A stretch of DNA of 64,000 nt from Pochonia chlamydosporia 170. Lineage: Eukaryota > Ascomycota > Sordariomycetes > Hypocreales > Clavicipitaceae. The stretch's first letter is position 1; each line of letters begins with the position of its first letter. Shown in pieces: positions 11,203-23,229 of the stretch. The translations under genes were made by a program, and so were the position numbers. The notes beneath the pieces were generated by a model. It worked only from the letters and a program-made list of their open reading frames with translations, did not search any database and was not told the DNA's origin. The stretch covers positions 868,001 through 932,000 of the forward strand of contig NW_019154043.1 in assembly GCF_001653235.2 (NCBI RefSeq). The letters run 5' to 3'.

Positions 11203-11210
11203 CTTATATA
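11203..11210 (-). promoter_or_regulatory. TATA box of the sphingomyelinase-like gene
   Basis: Minus strand reads TATATAAG about 86-93 bp upstream of the chosen ATG at 11117. It also argues against the upstream in-frame ATG at 11219, which precedes the TATA box. Confidence 0.5.
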
Positions 11211-13414
11211 CCCTATCATAGGCTGCTGAGGCGTATTTCGGGCAAATTATTTACTTTGCAGCTACCATTTCGACCTTTACTATTTCTGTTAGCACTCCCC
11301 CTTACACTCCGTCCGGGAAATGATACTGTGTGCTTTACAGGCACAGGGAAATAGAGCGGTCCAAGTTTATTCCCCTGCGATTTGCGCCAAGGCCTCACCA
11401 CGACACCGAAAAAAAAGGAAGAAAGAAAGTAAAGGAAGAAAAAGTATACTAAGCTTAATTTTCGGCTTAATGGTCCGTCAAGATACACAAGCCAGTCTAA
11501 TGCGGTGCCAGTAGAAGCCGAGGCAAACTCTATTCTCCTTCGCGCGACACTACCACAAGATGCGCATTAGAATTACACTTCGCGCCCTTCCTATCAAATT
11601 TATTTCACGCCTGATCACAACGCACGGTCGCTGAAAAATGATTGTAACTGCAATCGGCAGCGCACTTCACGAATGTGACTCATTGTAAGTGAAGCTTCCG
11701 GCTACAAAACCAAGTTAAGCTGGGGGATGCTTGCTTCTTATTAAAGAAGATATAGCCGGATTAACCTTACATTACCTCTTACCCTTATTCGTACTAAACT
11801 TAGAGAATATACCACTTTTACTATATCTCGTGGAAACACTTTTTGTGGTTGGTGTTGGAAAGACCTGGAAAGTTCTCTGGTGCGCTTACAGAAACGCCTG
11901 ATTAAAGCGCATCCTACGCAATATTCGTGATTTTTTTACGAGCCCACCTTGTTTAGTTGGTGGATGGAAGCACAGATGTGCGCACTCGCCTATAATTACC
12001 TAGTACGAGGTTTCTATGTGTCAAGTTTCAAATTAGCACAAAGGTTATAGATTACGTAGACGTGTTTGGAGAGAAAACAGGTGGTCTTTCAACAGTGAGA
12101 AGAACCCGTGGCATCGTGGACGACGCTCTCGTATGCAGCCGCAATATGGTAAAATGAAATTGGGCATTTGTTGACAGGCAATGGGGTTAGATTGCAATGA
12201 TCTTGCTTACAGAACTTGGAGAAGGATCTAGAAAGACCTTTGCAGAAGACGGACCGACATATGATGGCCCACATGGTGCATATTCTGGCTATCCAAGTTC
12301 CATGTGCAGTTCTCAAGTTCTGAATGCGAGTCACTCTTGACTCTATGAATGGAATAGTACAATTCGAGACACGTGGTGGTTATGACGTCTTCGTGGGAGA
12401 AGCACACTCAATGGGGCATCCTTTGCGGTGCTGCTTCGGAGCCTCTTCTGGATAAATTATGCCGGTGTCGATGTAAGATCGTTGAGGGATACTGGGTTCG
12501 AATTGCCGGTTTCTGCTTCTGCTGGAAGTGGCGCATGATAGGTGTGATAGATGAGATAAATGCAGAAATAGTACTGCTCTAATAGTGCGTCTACACGCAT
12601 TGATCAACGTGACAGCACTTCCCGTCAGAACATGCGATGCTGCCTTCGCGTCAGTCTTGTACTTGGTCGTAGTTCTGAGATCATATTACGACAAGGGCTG
12701 TAAATGGAGGAGAGTTATGTGAAATGACTGTGCAATGACTCTCGCGTAAAGCATTCGTCATCAGTTAGCAAGACCACCACTCTGTGTCTTACATGGGTTG
12801 CCGGTCCTTCAAGTTTACCCCAGAATGCAACTCCTACAACCCACAACTAACTTACATCATAACCTCTAGGCGTTTTATCAACTGTCCATCTCAACTGGTC
12901 AATTACTATCCTACAATGTCAGGACACTTCCTCAGAATCTCAACATCGGCCAAATACATTCTGCCTAAATTAACATGCCTGCCATCACCATGCCCACAAA
13001 CCAAACTCGAGAGCTGCGACCAATATGCCGAAGACAACCATGATGCCCTCTACCCCAGCCGGCTCTTCGTCCATCACAAAATACATCCCCACACGGAAGT
13101 GACCTGACTTCCAATTTAGTCCAAAGTTGGTGCCGTAACCCCAGACTCGCACACTGCCGATCAAACACCCTAAAATCTGCGAGGATCCGCCAAAATTCTC
13201 CCGCTGGCACATCCTGGACTTAAGCGATGCCACGACCAAGTGGGTTATCTCGGCCCTATTTCGTCGCGGGGATTTATCCACCGATTCGGGCCTACAGTAG
13301 GACCTGCTTGATGGGTCGATGATTGCTGGTCGATTGGGTCATGCGAAGATTTTCAGATGGTGCTAATGTCGTAGGGAAGATTTATTGGTGTTGGCAAGAT
13401 GGGACCAAATAGGT

Positions 13415-13422
13415 TATAAAAA
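13415..13422 (+). promoter_or_regulatory. TATA box of the alpha-amylase gene
   Basis: TATAAAAA about 90 bp upstream of the amylase ATG at 13511. Confidence 0.55.
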
Positions 13423-13510
13423 CAATTCTAATATACTTCCTTTTTGACCTCATGCATTATAGCGCTCTTGCTGTGTATATCAGACCAATGGTCTTTGGTG
13501 TTGACCAAAC

Positions 13511-14981
13511 ATGAAGATTTCACTGCCGACTCTAACCTTGCTGGCGCAGGTAGTCTACGCAGCCGACAAGAACGCCTGGAAATCGAGAAGCATCTACTTT
13601 GCCCTCACGGACCGCATCGCCAGGAGCAGCAGCGACAATGGCGGCGGATCATGCGGCAACCTGGGTGATTATTGTGGCGGCACGTTCCAGGGACTGCAGG
13701 GGAAACTCGACTACATCAAGGGGATGGGCTTTGATGCCATTTGGATCACGCCAATTGTAGCCAGTACGTATACCTTACTACCTATCAAGCAAACAACACT
13801 TAACTCGTAAATAGACAGTGACGGTGGTTATCACGGGTATTGGGCAAAGGACTTATATTCCGTCAACGCCAAGTACGGCAGCGCAGACGACTTGAAGAAC
13901 CTCGTCAACGCCGCCCACGACAAGGTACGCTCCACACTCACTCACAGATACAACTCACTCACAACAAAAGCAAATGTACGTCATGATTGACGTCGTCGCA
14001 AACCACATGGGCCCATCTCCCCTCGCAGACCGCCAGCCCTCCCCCCTCAACGAAGCTTCATCCTACCACACGCCCTGCCAAATCGACTACTCGAACCAAA
14101 CGTCCGTCGAAAACTGCCAAATCTCCAACCTCCCCGACCTGGACACGCAGTCCTCCACCGTCCGCACCCTCTACCAAGACTGGATCAAGTGGCTCATCAA
14201 GGAATACGCCTTCGACGGCGTGCGCATCGACACAGTCAAGCATGTTGAGCACGATTTCTGGACGGGCTTCACCTCCGCTGCGGGAGTATACACCATAGGC
14301 GAAGTATTCGACGGGGATCCAAGCTACGTAGCTGGCTATGCGAACTCCATGTCCGGGCTGTTGAATTACCCGGTGTACTACCCCCTCAATAACTTCTACC
14401 AGCAAAAGGGGTCGTCGCAGGCCCTCGTCGATATGCATGATAAAGTTGGCTCCTTGTTTCCAGATGCGTCTGCGATGGGCACATTTCTCGATAACCATGA
14501 CAACGCACGGTTTCTCAATCAAAAGAATGATGTGGCTCTTTTGAAGAACAGCCTTACGTATGTTCTTCTCGCGCGGGGGGTTCCCATAGTGTACTATGGC
14601 ACGGAGCAGGCGTTTTCAGGGGGAGCCGATCCCGCGAATAGAGAGGATCTATGGAGGAGTAATTACAGCACGGGCAGTGATTTATACGGCTTTATTGCCA
14701 AGGTGCTGGGGGTGAAGAAGGCTGCCGGTGGACTGGGTAGCAACGACCACACGCACTTGTTTGTGGATTCGACGGCGTATGCGTGGAGCAGGGAGAATGG
14801 CACGGTGATGGCGTTGACGAGTAATATTGGCGGTGGGAAGACGCAGCAGTATTGTTTTGGGACCAAGGTGCCGAATGGGAGGTGGATGGGGGCTTTGGAT
14901 GGGAAGACGTATAGTGCTGATGGGGATGGGAAGTTGTGTGCGAGTGTTGATGATGGTGCGCCGGTGATCTTTGTGTCATAG
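13511..14981 (+). CDS. Secreted alpha-amylase, GH13 (GH13_1-like)
   Basis: Extracellular endo-acting alpha-1,4-glucanase that breaks starch and glycogen. Three exons, 13511-13763, 13815-13924 and 13971-14981, give 457 residues with matching phases. Signal peptide about 1-17. GH13 conserved regions are present: DVVANH (about 128-133), GVRIDTVKH with nucleophile Asp208, GEVF with acid/base Glu232, and FLDNHD with Asp298. Cysteines and N-glycosylation sites fit secretion. A C-terminal beta domain follows, but no starch-binding CBM20. The loop after TPIV is short compared with Taka-amylase, lacking the usual TTAYGDAYHGYW stretch. It fits a pathway with the permease and alpha-glucosidase 20 kb away. 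Enzyme class is secure; exact chain-length preference is not. Confidence 0.94.
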
Positions 14982-16918
14982 CGTATATGAATATGACGTG
15001 GTTTGGTGGGATAGTATACGAACTTAATAGAGCATGGTTGTTCGGCTGCGTGATGGGATAGATGTGGTATGAAGATAGACTCCGGTGAAGTGTCGGCAAC
15101 TCCAGAGGACTTTTGGTGGAATGCCAAGAGATGAGTGTTACGAAGGTTCGAATAGCGCAGTTTGCGATACCATGTGGTTGTACATGACGATTTGGATGGT
15201 TGTGGGTGGCTGCTTTGAGGTATTGTATTGAAGAAACTATCTTTTGCTATGGTCAGGATGTACTAATATGTCGTACCATGTTGGTAAGCGGCGAATGTGA
15301 TGCAGGGTGTCTACGTCTACGAGGATCATGGCGAGATGCAGGTGCGGCTCTGATGGTGAATTACAGACTGCGTGGTGGTTGTGAAAGTTACCTCGCGCAG
15401 ACCTACGGCTTTGGATTCAAACCATGTCCGTACAGACACGACAAGTGGATGAATGGCTACGGCGCGAATTGATTGCAGCATGAAAGTGGGCGGCGAGACC
15501 AACAAATGCTCTTTGCGTGGACGTTGTACGCAGAGAGGGGCCGGTACAACCATAAGGAAGACTGGTATGCGAGAGAGGAAACAAGTTCCTCTTTCTCCGA
15601 TATCAAGAGTCCGGGGGAAGCCTCTGAGGTGAGAAAGAGATGGGAAACACGACCGTCATGAACGGCGGCATAGAGTTTGCAAGCACCAGGCAACAGTCGA
15701 ACCAGAGGAGACCAACCATCGGCTTATCGTAACGCAGCATAAAGTAGTGGCGAATGTGCTCGTGTTGGTCCGTTGTACCGCTCTGCGTGGGCGGCATGTC
15801 CAGACTTTGCGATTTGGAGGGATCAACTGTGCATCGTGTCAAGTTTTGTCTCAGTTGTCCTGTGCGTCGGTGGCCGAGAAATCTCGCGCAACTCCAACAT
15901 TGCCGATATCACCGACCTATTCCTGCCGACGGATAGTCGTTCGCAACCGGGGGGCGGATAACCTCCGGGTACCGAGTGCTGTACGTCAGTACGGAGTAGA
16001 TTGAACCAAAAGAAAAAAAAATCTTTTCCCTGTAAAACACATCGTCATTGCGTTTCAATCCGACGTTGTTCGTCTTGGCCAGGGCGGGATGGAACCATCT
16101 AGCAAAAACCCCAATCCAATTTAGAACCGACGCACCAATGACTTTTGATCCACCACACTAAACGGGAATTCCTCAAAAAAATCAGGCCACTTGCGTTGAT
16201 GTCGTTTCAACGGGGACAAGTGCCGTTGAGTCTCGCAGCAGCTGAACGCTTAAACTGCGGCTGTGAATATTCGCGTGGCGTTTCAAACACCTGCAACGAC
16301 AAATGCCGCGCCATCATGTTAAGAGTTTCGGGCCGTGGCGACTCCAGCGCCATTGTACCCCGACTTGTGAAGCTGACGACGCTTCCAACGCTCGGTTGGG
16401 CCAAGACCCGTTCGGGGATCAATTGAGGCATTCATGGGAATCTAGCCAACAGATCATAGGTCCGTTGGTAAGGCCCAGATTCCAAAGTGCAATATGATTT
16501 CGCTGTGTTGGTGCGCATCCAACATAGTCCCAACATGCAAGGATGACATGACGGTGCAGTTTGTGCTCTGTTTGATCCACCGACATTTGGCATTTCGCTC
16601 GCCTCGTAGCTGCGTTTGCCGATTTCGATTTTTCTTTTCTCCGTTGGCTGTCCTGCCTATTTTCAACTGTGCATCGCGTAAACACCCGGCGAACAGGCAT
16701 ACCAGACACAACGTGGCGTTTCGGAACGCTTTCCCGACTTGACCCTTATTATCTCTCGACCCTGCCGTTGATGCACCTTCTTCGAATTTCATCCTTTCCT
16801 GCCCAAATCAAGCCTGACAGTCCCATGGTCCCTGACTGTACCACAACAGCCAGGTTCCCACCGCCTACCAGGACATTTGAACATTATTATCCATCAATCC
16901 CTCTGGTGAACCGCAATC
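14982..16918. other. Intergenic spacer between amylase and P1B ATPase genes
   Basis: 1.9 kb with only short scattered open frames in all phases and no recognised product. The last few hundred bases, pyrimidine-rich with ACATTT and CATCC strings, are probably the promoter and leader of the ATPase gene. Nothing else seen. Confidence 0.4.
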
Positions 16919-19900
16919 ATGGGCACCGGATGCTGCTCTAGCGGAGGAAGCAACAACGCCGCCCCCGCAGCTGGCTCCGATCAGCACCACGGTGACGTTG
17001 ACTCCCATCACGCTCATTCGGATCACAACCACGCAAACCACGACCACGACCATGACCACGGGCACGACCACGGGCACGACCACGGGCACGACCACGGGCA
17101 CGACCACGGGCACGGCTCGGACTCTTGTGCTGTTGAACAGCCCTGCACCCAGGAAGGCGAATGTTGCGACGACGACTCGTGCTGCGATGATTCTAGCCTC
17201 TCCGAAACTCTTGCGTGCTGTTCGTCCAACGAAGAGCACTGCGATGGTTCGTATTCCGTATTGTTCGCATGAATCCTCGTAGAACAAGCCCATCTGACAA
17301 TGTCACAGAAAAGTGTATCGTCGCAGCTGCTGCTCTAGAGTGTGAAAAGACGTGCGAGATGGATACGCTTGAGCAGAACGGTATGTGCACTCCGTATCCT
17401 CATCATCATGAATAGACACCATCCACAAACTGTCCACAAGCTTTCCCATGCTCACACACCGCTTCCAACCAGCTACCGACGGCCATAAACACCAGCACGA
17501 TGCAAATGGCCATCACCCCCATGGAGCTTGTAGTTCTCATCTGGAGAAGGCCTTCAGTCAGTATAGCGCATATCTCGAATCTGCTCGCTGCATCTGTCGA
17601 AGTGTTCTCGAGCGAGGTTGGTCGACAACTTGCTGCGCAAACCAACCCAAAAAGACCTCCGTGAAGGCTGTTGGAAATATTCCTGTCGGCAAAACAGCAT
17701 CGTTTGCTACTGGCCGCAAGCTCCACCGACACGAAGGTCCTCATCATCACCACGAGATCAGGCGCCGCGGCAAGATGGCGGGCCACGGCGAAAAGAAGGA
17801 CTCCTGCTGCGGCCCGACCAAGGACAGCTGCTGCAGTGATGACGCCGTAGGTCATGCCACGATTGAACTGCTTGACAAGGACAAGGCCGGTGGAATTATT
17901 CGCTCAAATGAGCGCGATGTCGAAAAAGCCGAGGGACTGGAGCATGTTGCACTCGTTGTCGATGGCATGACTTGCTCGGGATGTGGTAACAAGATGGCCC
18001 GTACCCTCGGGGCCATCACTGGCGTGTCGTCCGTCAAAGTCAACTTTGTCATGGGCCACGCAGAATTTGAGCTTGATACGTCGATGAATACCCCCGACGA
18101 CGTGATACGTGCGGCCGAAAAGGCGACAAATTTCCGCTGCAATCGCGTGACTAGCGACGATCAGGTTCTCGACGTTTTGGCAACTGGACCATCAGCCAAG
18201 GCGCTCCTGGATTGCACCGTAAAGGGCGTTGCTGCCGCCACCATGTTGAATAAGAATACGGTACGCCTCAGCTATATCCCAACCACAATCGGGGCAAGAG
18301 AGTTGCTTGAGAAGGTCAACGACCTGACCACGGGCCTGGCTCCGCCTCGCGATGACCCGTCCATTTCCAGTGGTCGCAAGAGACTCTACGATCAGCTTGC
18401 GAAGACCATCGTCGCTGCTGTCTTGACCATTCCCGTTGTTGTATTGGCATGGGGAGATAACCTTGTCGAAGAACGAACAAGGGCACTCATCTCCATTGTT
18501 TTAGCCACTTTGGTTCAGCTGATTGCCATTCCTGACTTTTATCGTCCAGCCATTGGTGCCCTGATCCATAGTGGCACGATTGAAATGGACATGCTTGTTG
18601 TCATCAGCATCACCGCGGCTTACTTGTACTCCATTGTCGCTTTTGGATTCCGTATGGCTGGGAACCCTCTCGAAACGTCGGAATTCTTTGAGACCAGCAC
18701 CCTTCTCATTACACTCGTGATTCTCGGGAGACTCGTAGCTGCCTATGCTCGCATCCGAGCTGTTGAGGCTGTGTCTTTGCGGTCTCTTCAGTCCGCAACG
18801 GCAGTCATTGTTGAAAACGGCAAGGATAGAGAGATTGATGCTCGCTTGCTGCAGTACGGAGATAAACTCAAAATTGGGCCTCACTCCACCGTTCCCACTG
18901 ATGGAACTGTCGTCAGTGGCTCGAGTGAGATTGACGAGTCGATGTTAACTGGCGAAAGCGTTCCTGTTTACAAAAAGACAGGCGACGCGGTCATAGCTGG
19001 CACAGTCAACGGAACTGGTACGTTGGTTGCTCAACTGACTCGGCTTCCCGGCAAGAATACTGTGACGGATATTGCCCAACTTGTCGAGGAGGCACAGAAC
19101 TCGAAGCCCAAGTTGCAGGATTATGCAGATCGCGTCGCAAGTTGGTTTGTGCCAATTGTCACCGCGGTTGCCATCGTTGTGGTAATTGTCTGGCTGGTTG
19201 TCGGTTTCAAAGTTCGTCATTACAATACCGGCAAGTCCATTTCAAATGCAATCACGTTTGCCGTGGCGACCCTGGCTGTTTCTTGTCCGTGTGCCCTGGG
19301 TCTGGCTGTACCAATGGTCCTTGTCATTGCTGGAGGTATTGCGGCACGAAGTGGTGTCATTATCAAGTCTGCGGAGTGCACGGAGAGAGCGCGCAAGGTA
19401 ACAGACGTTGTTTTTGACAAGACAGGCACCATTACCGAGGAAACGTTGGATGTCATGGAGCAGGTCTTCCTCATTGATGACGAGGCAGCAATGTCCATAT
19501 CGAAAGCGTTGGTCGCAGGGAACAAACATCCCGTGTCGCTTGCCGTTGCCAAGTACTTAGACCAACGCAATGTTTCGGCTGCGACTCTGAGCGACGTCCA
19601 CGTCATTCCCGGGGCTGGAGTGGAAGCCAAACTCAATGGGGCGAAGCTTCGAGCAGGAAATCCGAAATGGACTGTAACCACCGCTCACGACGAGGTCGCC
19701 CATCTTCAAGACCGTGGAATGACGCTTTTGGTTGTTACTCAAGATGACGCGCCTGTTGCGATCTATGGCCTGCGCACTCGTCTTCGCGAGGAGGCTGCCC
19801 GGGTGGTTTCCCAGTTGACCAGTCGTAAAATTGCCATCCACCTAGTTTCTGGTGATCAGAAGCGGGCCGTTGAAATGGTTGCTTCTCAGGTCGGGATCCC

Positions 19901-20348
19901 AAATGTGGCGTCGCAATGCACGCCAGCCGAGAAGCGAGACTACGTCGTCAATTTGATGACTGCAGGCAAGACCGTCATGTTTGTTGGGGATGGCACCAAC
20001 GACGCAGTTGCGGTAACGCAAGCAGATGTTGGCGTCCAGCTCGGCAGCGTTCTGACCGCCAGCGACGTTACTCGTGGCGCTGCCGATGTTGTTCTTCTGA
20101 ACGGATTGGACGGCATTCCCTTCCTCTTGGACATCAGTGGTGTCAGTTTCCGCCGCATGGTGTTCAACTTTGTGTGGTCCGCGGTGTACAATGTTTTTGC
20201 CATTCTGTTGGCATCAGGCGCGTTTGTCAAGGTCCGTATCCCACCGGCGTATGCTGGTCTGGGTGAGATTGTCAGCGTAGTTCCAGTCATTGCGGCTGCC
20301 ATGACCATGTTGCTCAAGAAGTCCAAGGTGTCCGCTCCCAGGGCCTAA
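16919..20348 (+). CDS. P1B-type heavy-metal (copper) ATPase, CrpA/Pca1-like
   Basis: Membrane pump that exports Cu(I), or possibly Cd/Ag, using ATP. Three exons, 16919-17246, 17309-17380 and 17473-20348, give 1091 residues; phases agree, with a GTTCGT first donor. The cytosolic N terminus has [14 protein letters not shown] and two DSCC motifs, a His/Asp-rich repeat (about 36-65), further His clusters, and one HMA domain with GMTCSGC (about 288-294). Then come the TM helices, actuator TGES (about 626), CPC in TM6 (about 736), phosphorylation DKTG (about 782), hinge GDGTNDA (about 971), YN in TM7, and a final helix with GEIVSV rather than the MSxS of classical Cu-ATPases. This combination matches fungal copper-detoxification pumps. 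The N-terminal repeats probably bind or sense metal. Family firm; metal is inferred. Confidence 0.92.
17060..17113 (+). repeat. 12-bp coding minisatellite encoding Gly-His-Asp-His
   Basis: Four perfect copies of GGGCACGACCAC plus a half copy, inside exon 1 of the P1B ATPase. Less regular CACGACCAY units precede it. Each unit adds Gly-His-Asp-His, so changes in copy number alter histidine count without a frameshift. Confidence 0.9.
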
Positions 20349-21477
20349 ATGAGGTGTTTGAACATCAATATCAGTCGCCAAAGGAGGCACTGGCCGTTCA
20401 ACACCCGCCAGGACCTGGCGACGGGGAGACAGTTGTGAATCGTGATAAAATTTGGTGGTTTGCTGAAGTATCAGGACGCCTTCAACATACGTCGAGAGTG
20501 TGTGGATGATGGATCTAGTTCCATTTTGACGCGATTGATTCTTTTTTTCCTTTCCAATCTTTTGGCAGCATTAAATCATCCTGGGCAATTCTCACTCACT
20601 CAGCTGTTGATACGGGACAGTTGCGAGTGGCAGCGACGTTCCAACGCGTCTCAAGTTGTCCATGGTTGCGGTCGTCTGAGTAGCAATTATTATTTTATTC
20701 TCAGTAACAAATATATTTTCAGTGCATCGTTTTGCAACAATATTTTGGCGTGGTTTTGAGAAACTGTGTCTACTTGGCTCGGCTGTGATTTGTACCAATG
20801 CTGACAATGTGTGGGATGAGATGGGCTGATGCCCGCATTAATAAGAACGTAGACTGTCCATCAAGGTTCTCACGCCACGTACACCCCCTCCACCTTGGAT
20901 CGTTGTTTTCGTACCAGAGCCCAGACATTGACTCAATGTGTTTCATGCCGACCATTATCCTGGGTGATTCATGACTGGAAGCCTTTGCTCCGATTGTTAC
21001 GGATGCTTACCCTTGTGCGAGACAGTTGATGCTCACATTTACGTTGCGCAGTTAACATAGATCTCACGTCTGTTGATTTGGCTCGCGGCTGATGCAATCT
21101 GCGTATACTCCGTAGATGCACAGGAACAAGGAACCGTCAAGGGTCAAGACTGTTTCAGAAGATGCAAAGATCACACTGGTGTACTTTAGGTCAGCATATT
21201 AGTCCCAGCCGAGCTGATTGTCTCACCCGTAGCAGATGTGAGCTTACGTAGGTACGCGGATTTTCTTTTGCCCAAGATTCATGGCCACGGAGTATTTAGA
21301 CTGGTCATTGTGCAATTGCATGCAAGCCGCTTGTTGCGGTAATTCTAGCTGCCCTGACAGACTTATGTATTGTGGGTGGCTGCTAGTGCTGTCATCTCAA
21401 GATGGTATGCAACAAAACTGATTCAAAGCCAACTGCGAAACATTCAATTTGGCCATGCCTTGTCCTATTCTTCATGG
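20349..21477. other. Convergent spacer between ATPase and Zn2Cys6 regulator
   Basis: 3' ends of both neighbours meet here. 1.1 kb of low-coding sequence with T-rich and TTTTATT strings. Nothing else seen. Confidence 0.4.
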
Positions 21478-23229
21478 TCACGTAGCTCTAGATATCGATT
21501 CATAAGCATCTCCCGCAGACGATGGACTTGCGCCCGCCAACGCCCTAAAATCCACGACGGTATACATCTTCTCCAGCACTTCGAGCTTCTCCCGTAAATA
21601 ATCCCTTTGATGCTTCTGCGTCCTTTCAAAACTGAATATAAAGCTTACCAGATAGAAGAAATCCTCCAATCTTGCCCGTGACTCCTCCTCTGTCTGGCCA
21701 GTTCCTCGAGGCAGAGCCAAGACATCTGCGACTGTGCTTGTAATTTCGAATAATTTTTGGAGGATACCACTTCCATGAAATACAACGCTGGATATACTTT
21801 TCAAGCGTGACACAAGGCTGCGGAGTTGTGCGGAGAGACGTTGCGCAGGAAAATGCAGGGACAGGCCTTCGTGCGTGTTCTGCGTCGGCGTGGAGCGAAG
21901 AAGGCCTTGTGAGAGAGCGAGTTGCCATACTAGGGTTCGGAGCCATAGGCGTGTGATGAATAAGTCGACATGTTGAAGTTCGATGAGGGTGCCGTATCCA
22001 GCTGTTATCATTTCTTGTTCTGCTTTCAGTGCATCTGCTTCGTCTTGATCAAGCTGTGCTTGTTTGCTTTCGATCCATTGTGATGTGATTTCCGGAAGAA
22101 TGGGGTTAGGAACATGCTGAGCAGCCCAGTAGCTGAGAAAAGCATCGTCCATGTTTTGGAAGAGCAGGATAAGGCGGTTCCATCCGACTGCAACATGAGT
22201 GGGGAGGGTGTCATCATGAAAGGGCAGACCCGTGCGTAGACGGATCATAGTACAAGGGAAACCGGACATGATGAATAAAAAGCGTTCGTGAATATATACC
22301 TCCCAGTACATACGTTGACGCCGAGTCAGCTCTGTGTGAGACAGACGGGTATCACCTTCGCAGTATTGATGCATGTTGAGCATCTGGACCATGCTGATTG
22401 CCTCCCGGAGAATGGTGTAACTGCGGTCGAATCGCTTAAACGCCATGAGACTTATCTCAAGCCAGATGCACGTCATGATACGCTTGACCGTAACTGGCAT
22501 TTCCCCTTGCAAACCCCCGGTGTATCCGTCGCTTTCTCTGCCCATTTCTGCTTTCCGATGTGCCCAAAGACAGTACTGCATCAAGGTGGTCATTTGTGAA
22601 GCTACATCGCATCCATTCATGGTCCACGATGTCTTGGTGAGGTTGATTGTTACCGTTGCGTAGGCATGTACTAGAGCAGCATCTTCGTAGTTGTTGTGCA
22701 TGTTATATATGGCTGTTCGAATCTCGGTAGGCGTCAGGACAGGGTTGACAGGATACACCAGGTCTTCAAACTCAGGTAACAGTCCAAGAAAGAAGTCATG
22801 TGAGAACCCGCATCCCCCAATTGTAAACGGTTGCTCTGATCGCGGGCTGCTCGTTGGATTGTCGACGATGCCCGCTATTGAGGTCACAGGAATAACGCCT
22901 GCCGTTGGCGATGACCCGGCGGACGAAACATCGCCGCTTGCCGAACCACTCTTGACCGGTGAGGGCGACGTTACTGTCGTCTGTGATATTGATGAGTTAC
23001 TCGCTCCGCTGTTGGACGATTTGTTTCGCAGTTGAGCGACGAGGCGGCCCCGAACACCAGGCTTGCGCTTTGGCGGCGCTGGTGCAAAAATGCAAGCCAG
23101 ATTAAGATGAGCGCATTGCGCGCAAGGCTGATCACCGTTGCATTTTACCTTTCTGACTCGACAGGCGTCACAGGCTCGCGAAATCTTGCCTCCCGTGTTA
23201 TTAGCAGAGGCGCTGTTCGTGCTGCTCAT
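21478..23229 (-). CDS. Zn2Cys6 fungal transcription factor
   Basis: Nuclear DNA-binding regulator with an N-terminal binuclear zinc cluster: Cys residues spaced Cx2Cx6Cx5Cx2Cx6C at about 20-46, followed by a basic linker KRKPGVRGRL. Single uninterrupted frame of 583 residues. A Ser/Thr-rich region (about 68-125) leads to a fungal-specific middle homology region with WLEISLMAFKRFDRSY, YWEVYIHERFLF and similar helices. The KRKPGVRGRL linker resembles sugar-utilisation regulators of fungi, but I cannot name an orthologue. The gene runs toward the ATPase and is followed upstream by a protease gene in the same orientation. It could regulate the carbohydrate genes 12-16 kb away or something unrelated; the sequence does not decide. 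Confidence 0.88.
   Translation of the reverse strand: MSSTNSASANNTGGKISRACDACRVRKVKCNGDQPCAQCAHLNLACIFAPAPPKRKPGVRGRLVAQLRNKSSNSGASNSSISQTTVTSPSPVKSGSASGDVSSAGSSPTAGVIPVTSIAGIVDNPTSSPRSEQPFTIGGCGFSHDFFLGLLPEFEDLVYPVNPVLTPTEIRTAIYNMHNNYEDAALVHAYATVTINLTKTSWTMNGCDVASQMTTLMQYCLWAHRKAEMGRESDGYTGGLQGEMPVTVKRIMTCIWLEISLMAFKRFDRSYTILREAISMVQMLNMHQYCEGDTRLSHTELTRRQRMYWEVYIHERFLFIMSGFPCTMIRLRTGLPFHDDTLPTHVAVGWNRLILLFQNMDDAFLSYWAAQHVPNPILPEITSQWIESKQAQLDQDEADALKAEQEMITAGYGTLIELQHVDLFITRLWLRTLVWQLALSQGLLRSTPTQNTHEGLSLHFPAQRLSAQLRSLVSRLKSISSVVFHGSGILQKLFEITSTVADVLALPRGTGQTEEESRARLEDFFYLVSFIFSFERTQKHQRDYLREKLEVLEKMYTVVDFRALAGASPSSAGDAYESISRAT

Larger units (their letters stand above)
11118..13510. other. 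2.4-kb gene-poor region, partly AT-rich
   Basis: Starts with the promoter of the minus-strand gene. About 11500-12080 is AT-rich with short repeated strings (CGCCTGATNA near 11608 and 11897; TTAAAGAAGATATAG near 11740) and could be a decayed element, but no terminal repeats or transposase frame were found. The rest has only short open frames. The end holds the amylase promoter. Confidence 0.4.

Noticed and set aside
12480..12500. GGGTTCGAATTG string resembling a tRNA B box
   Set aside because: No matching A box or cloverleaf arms could be placed around it.
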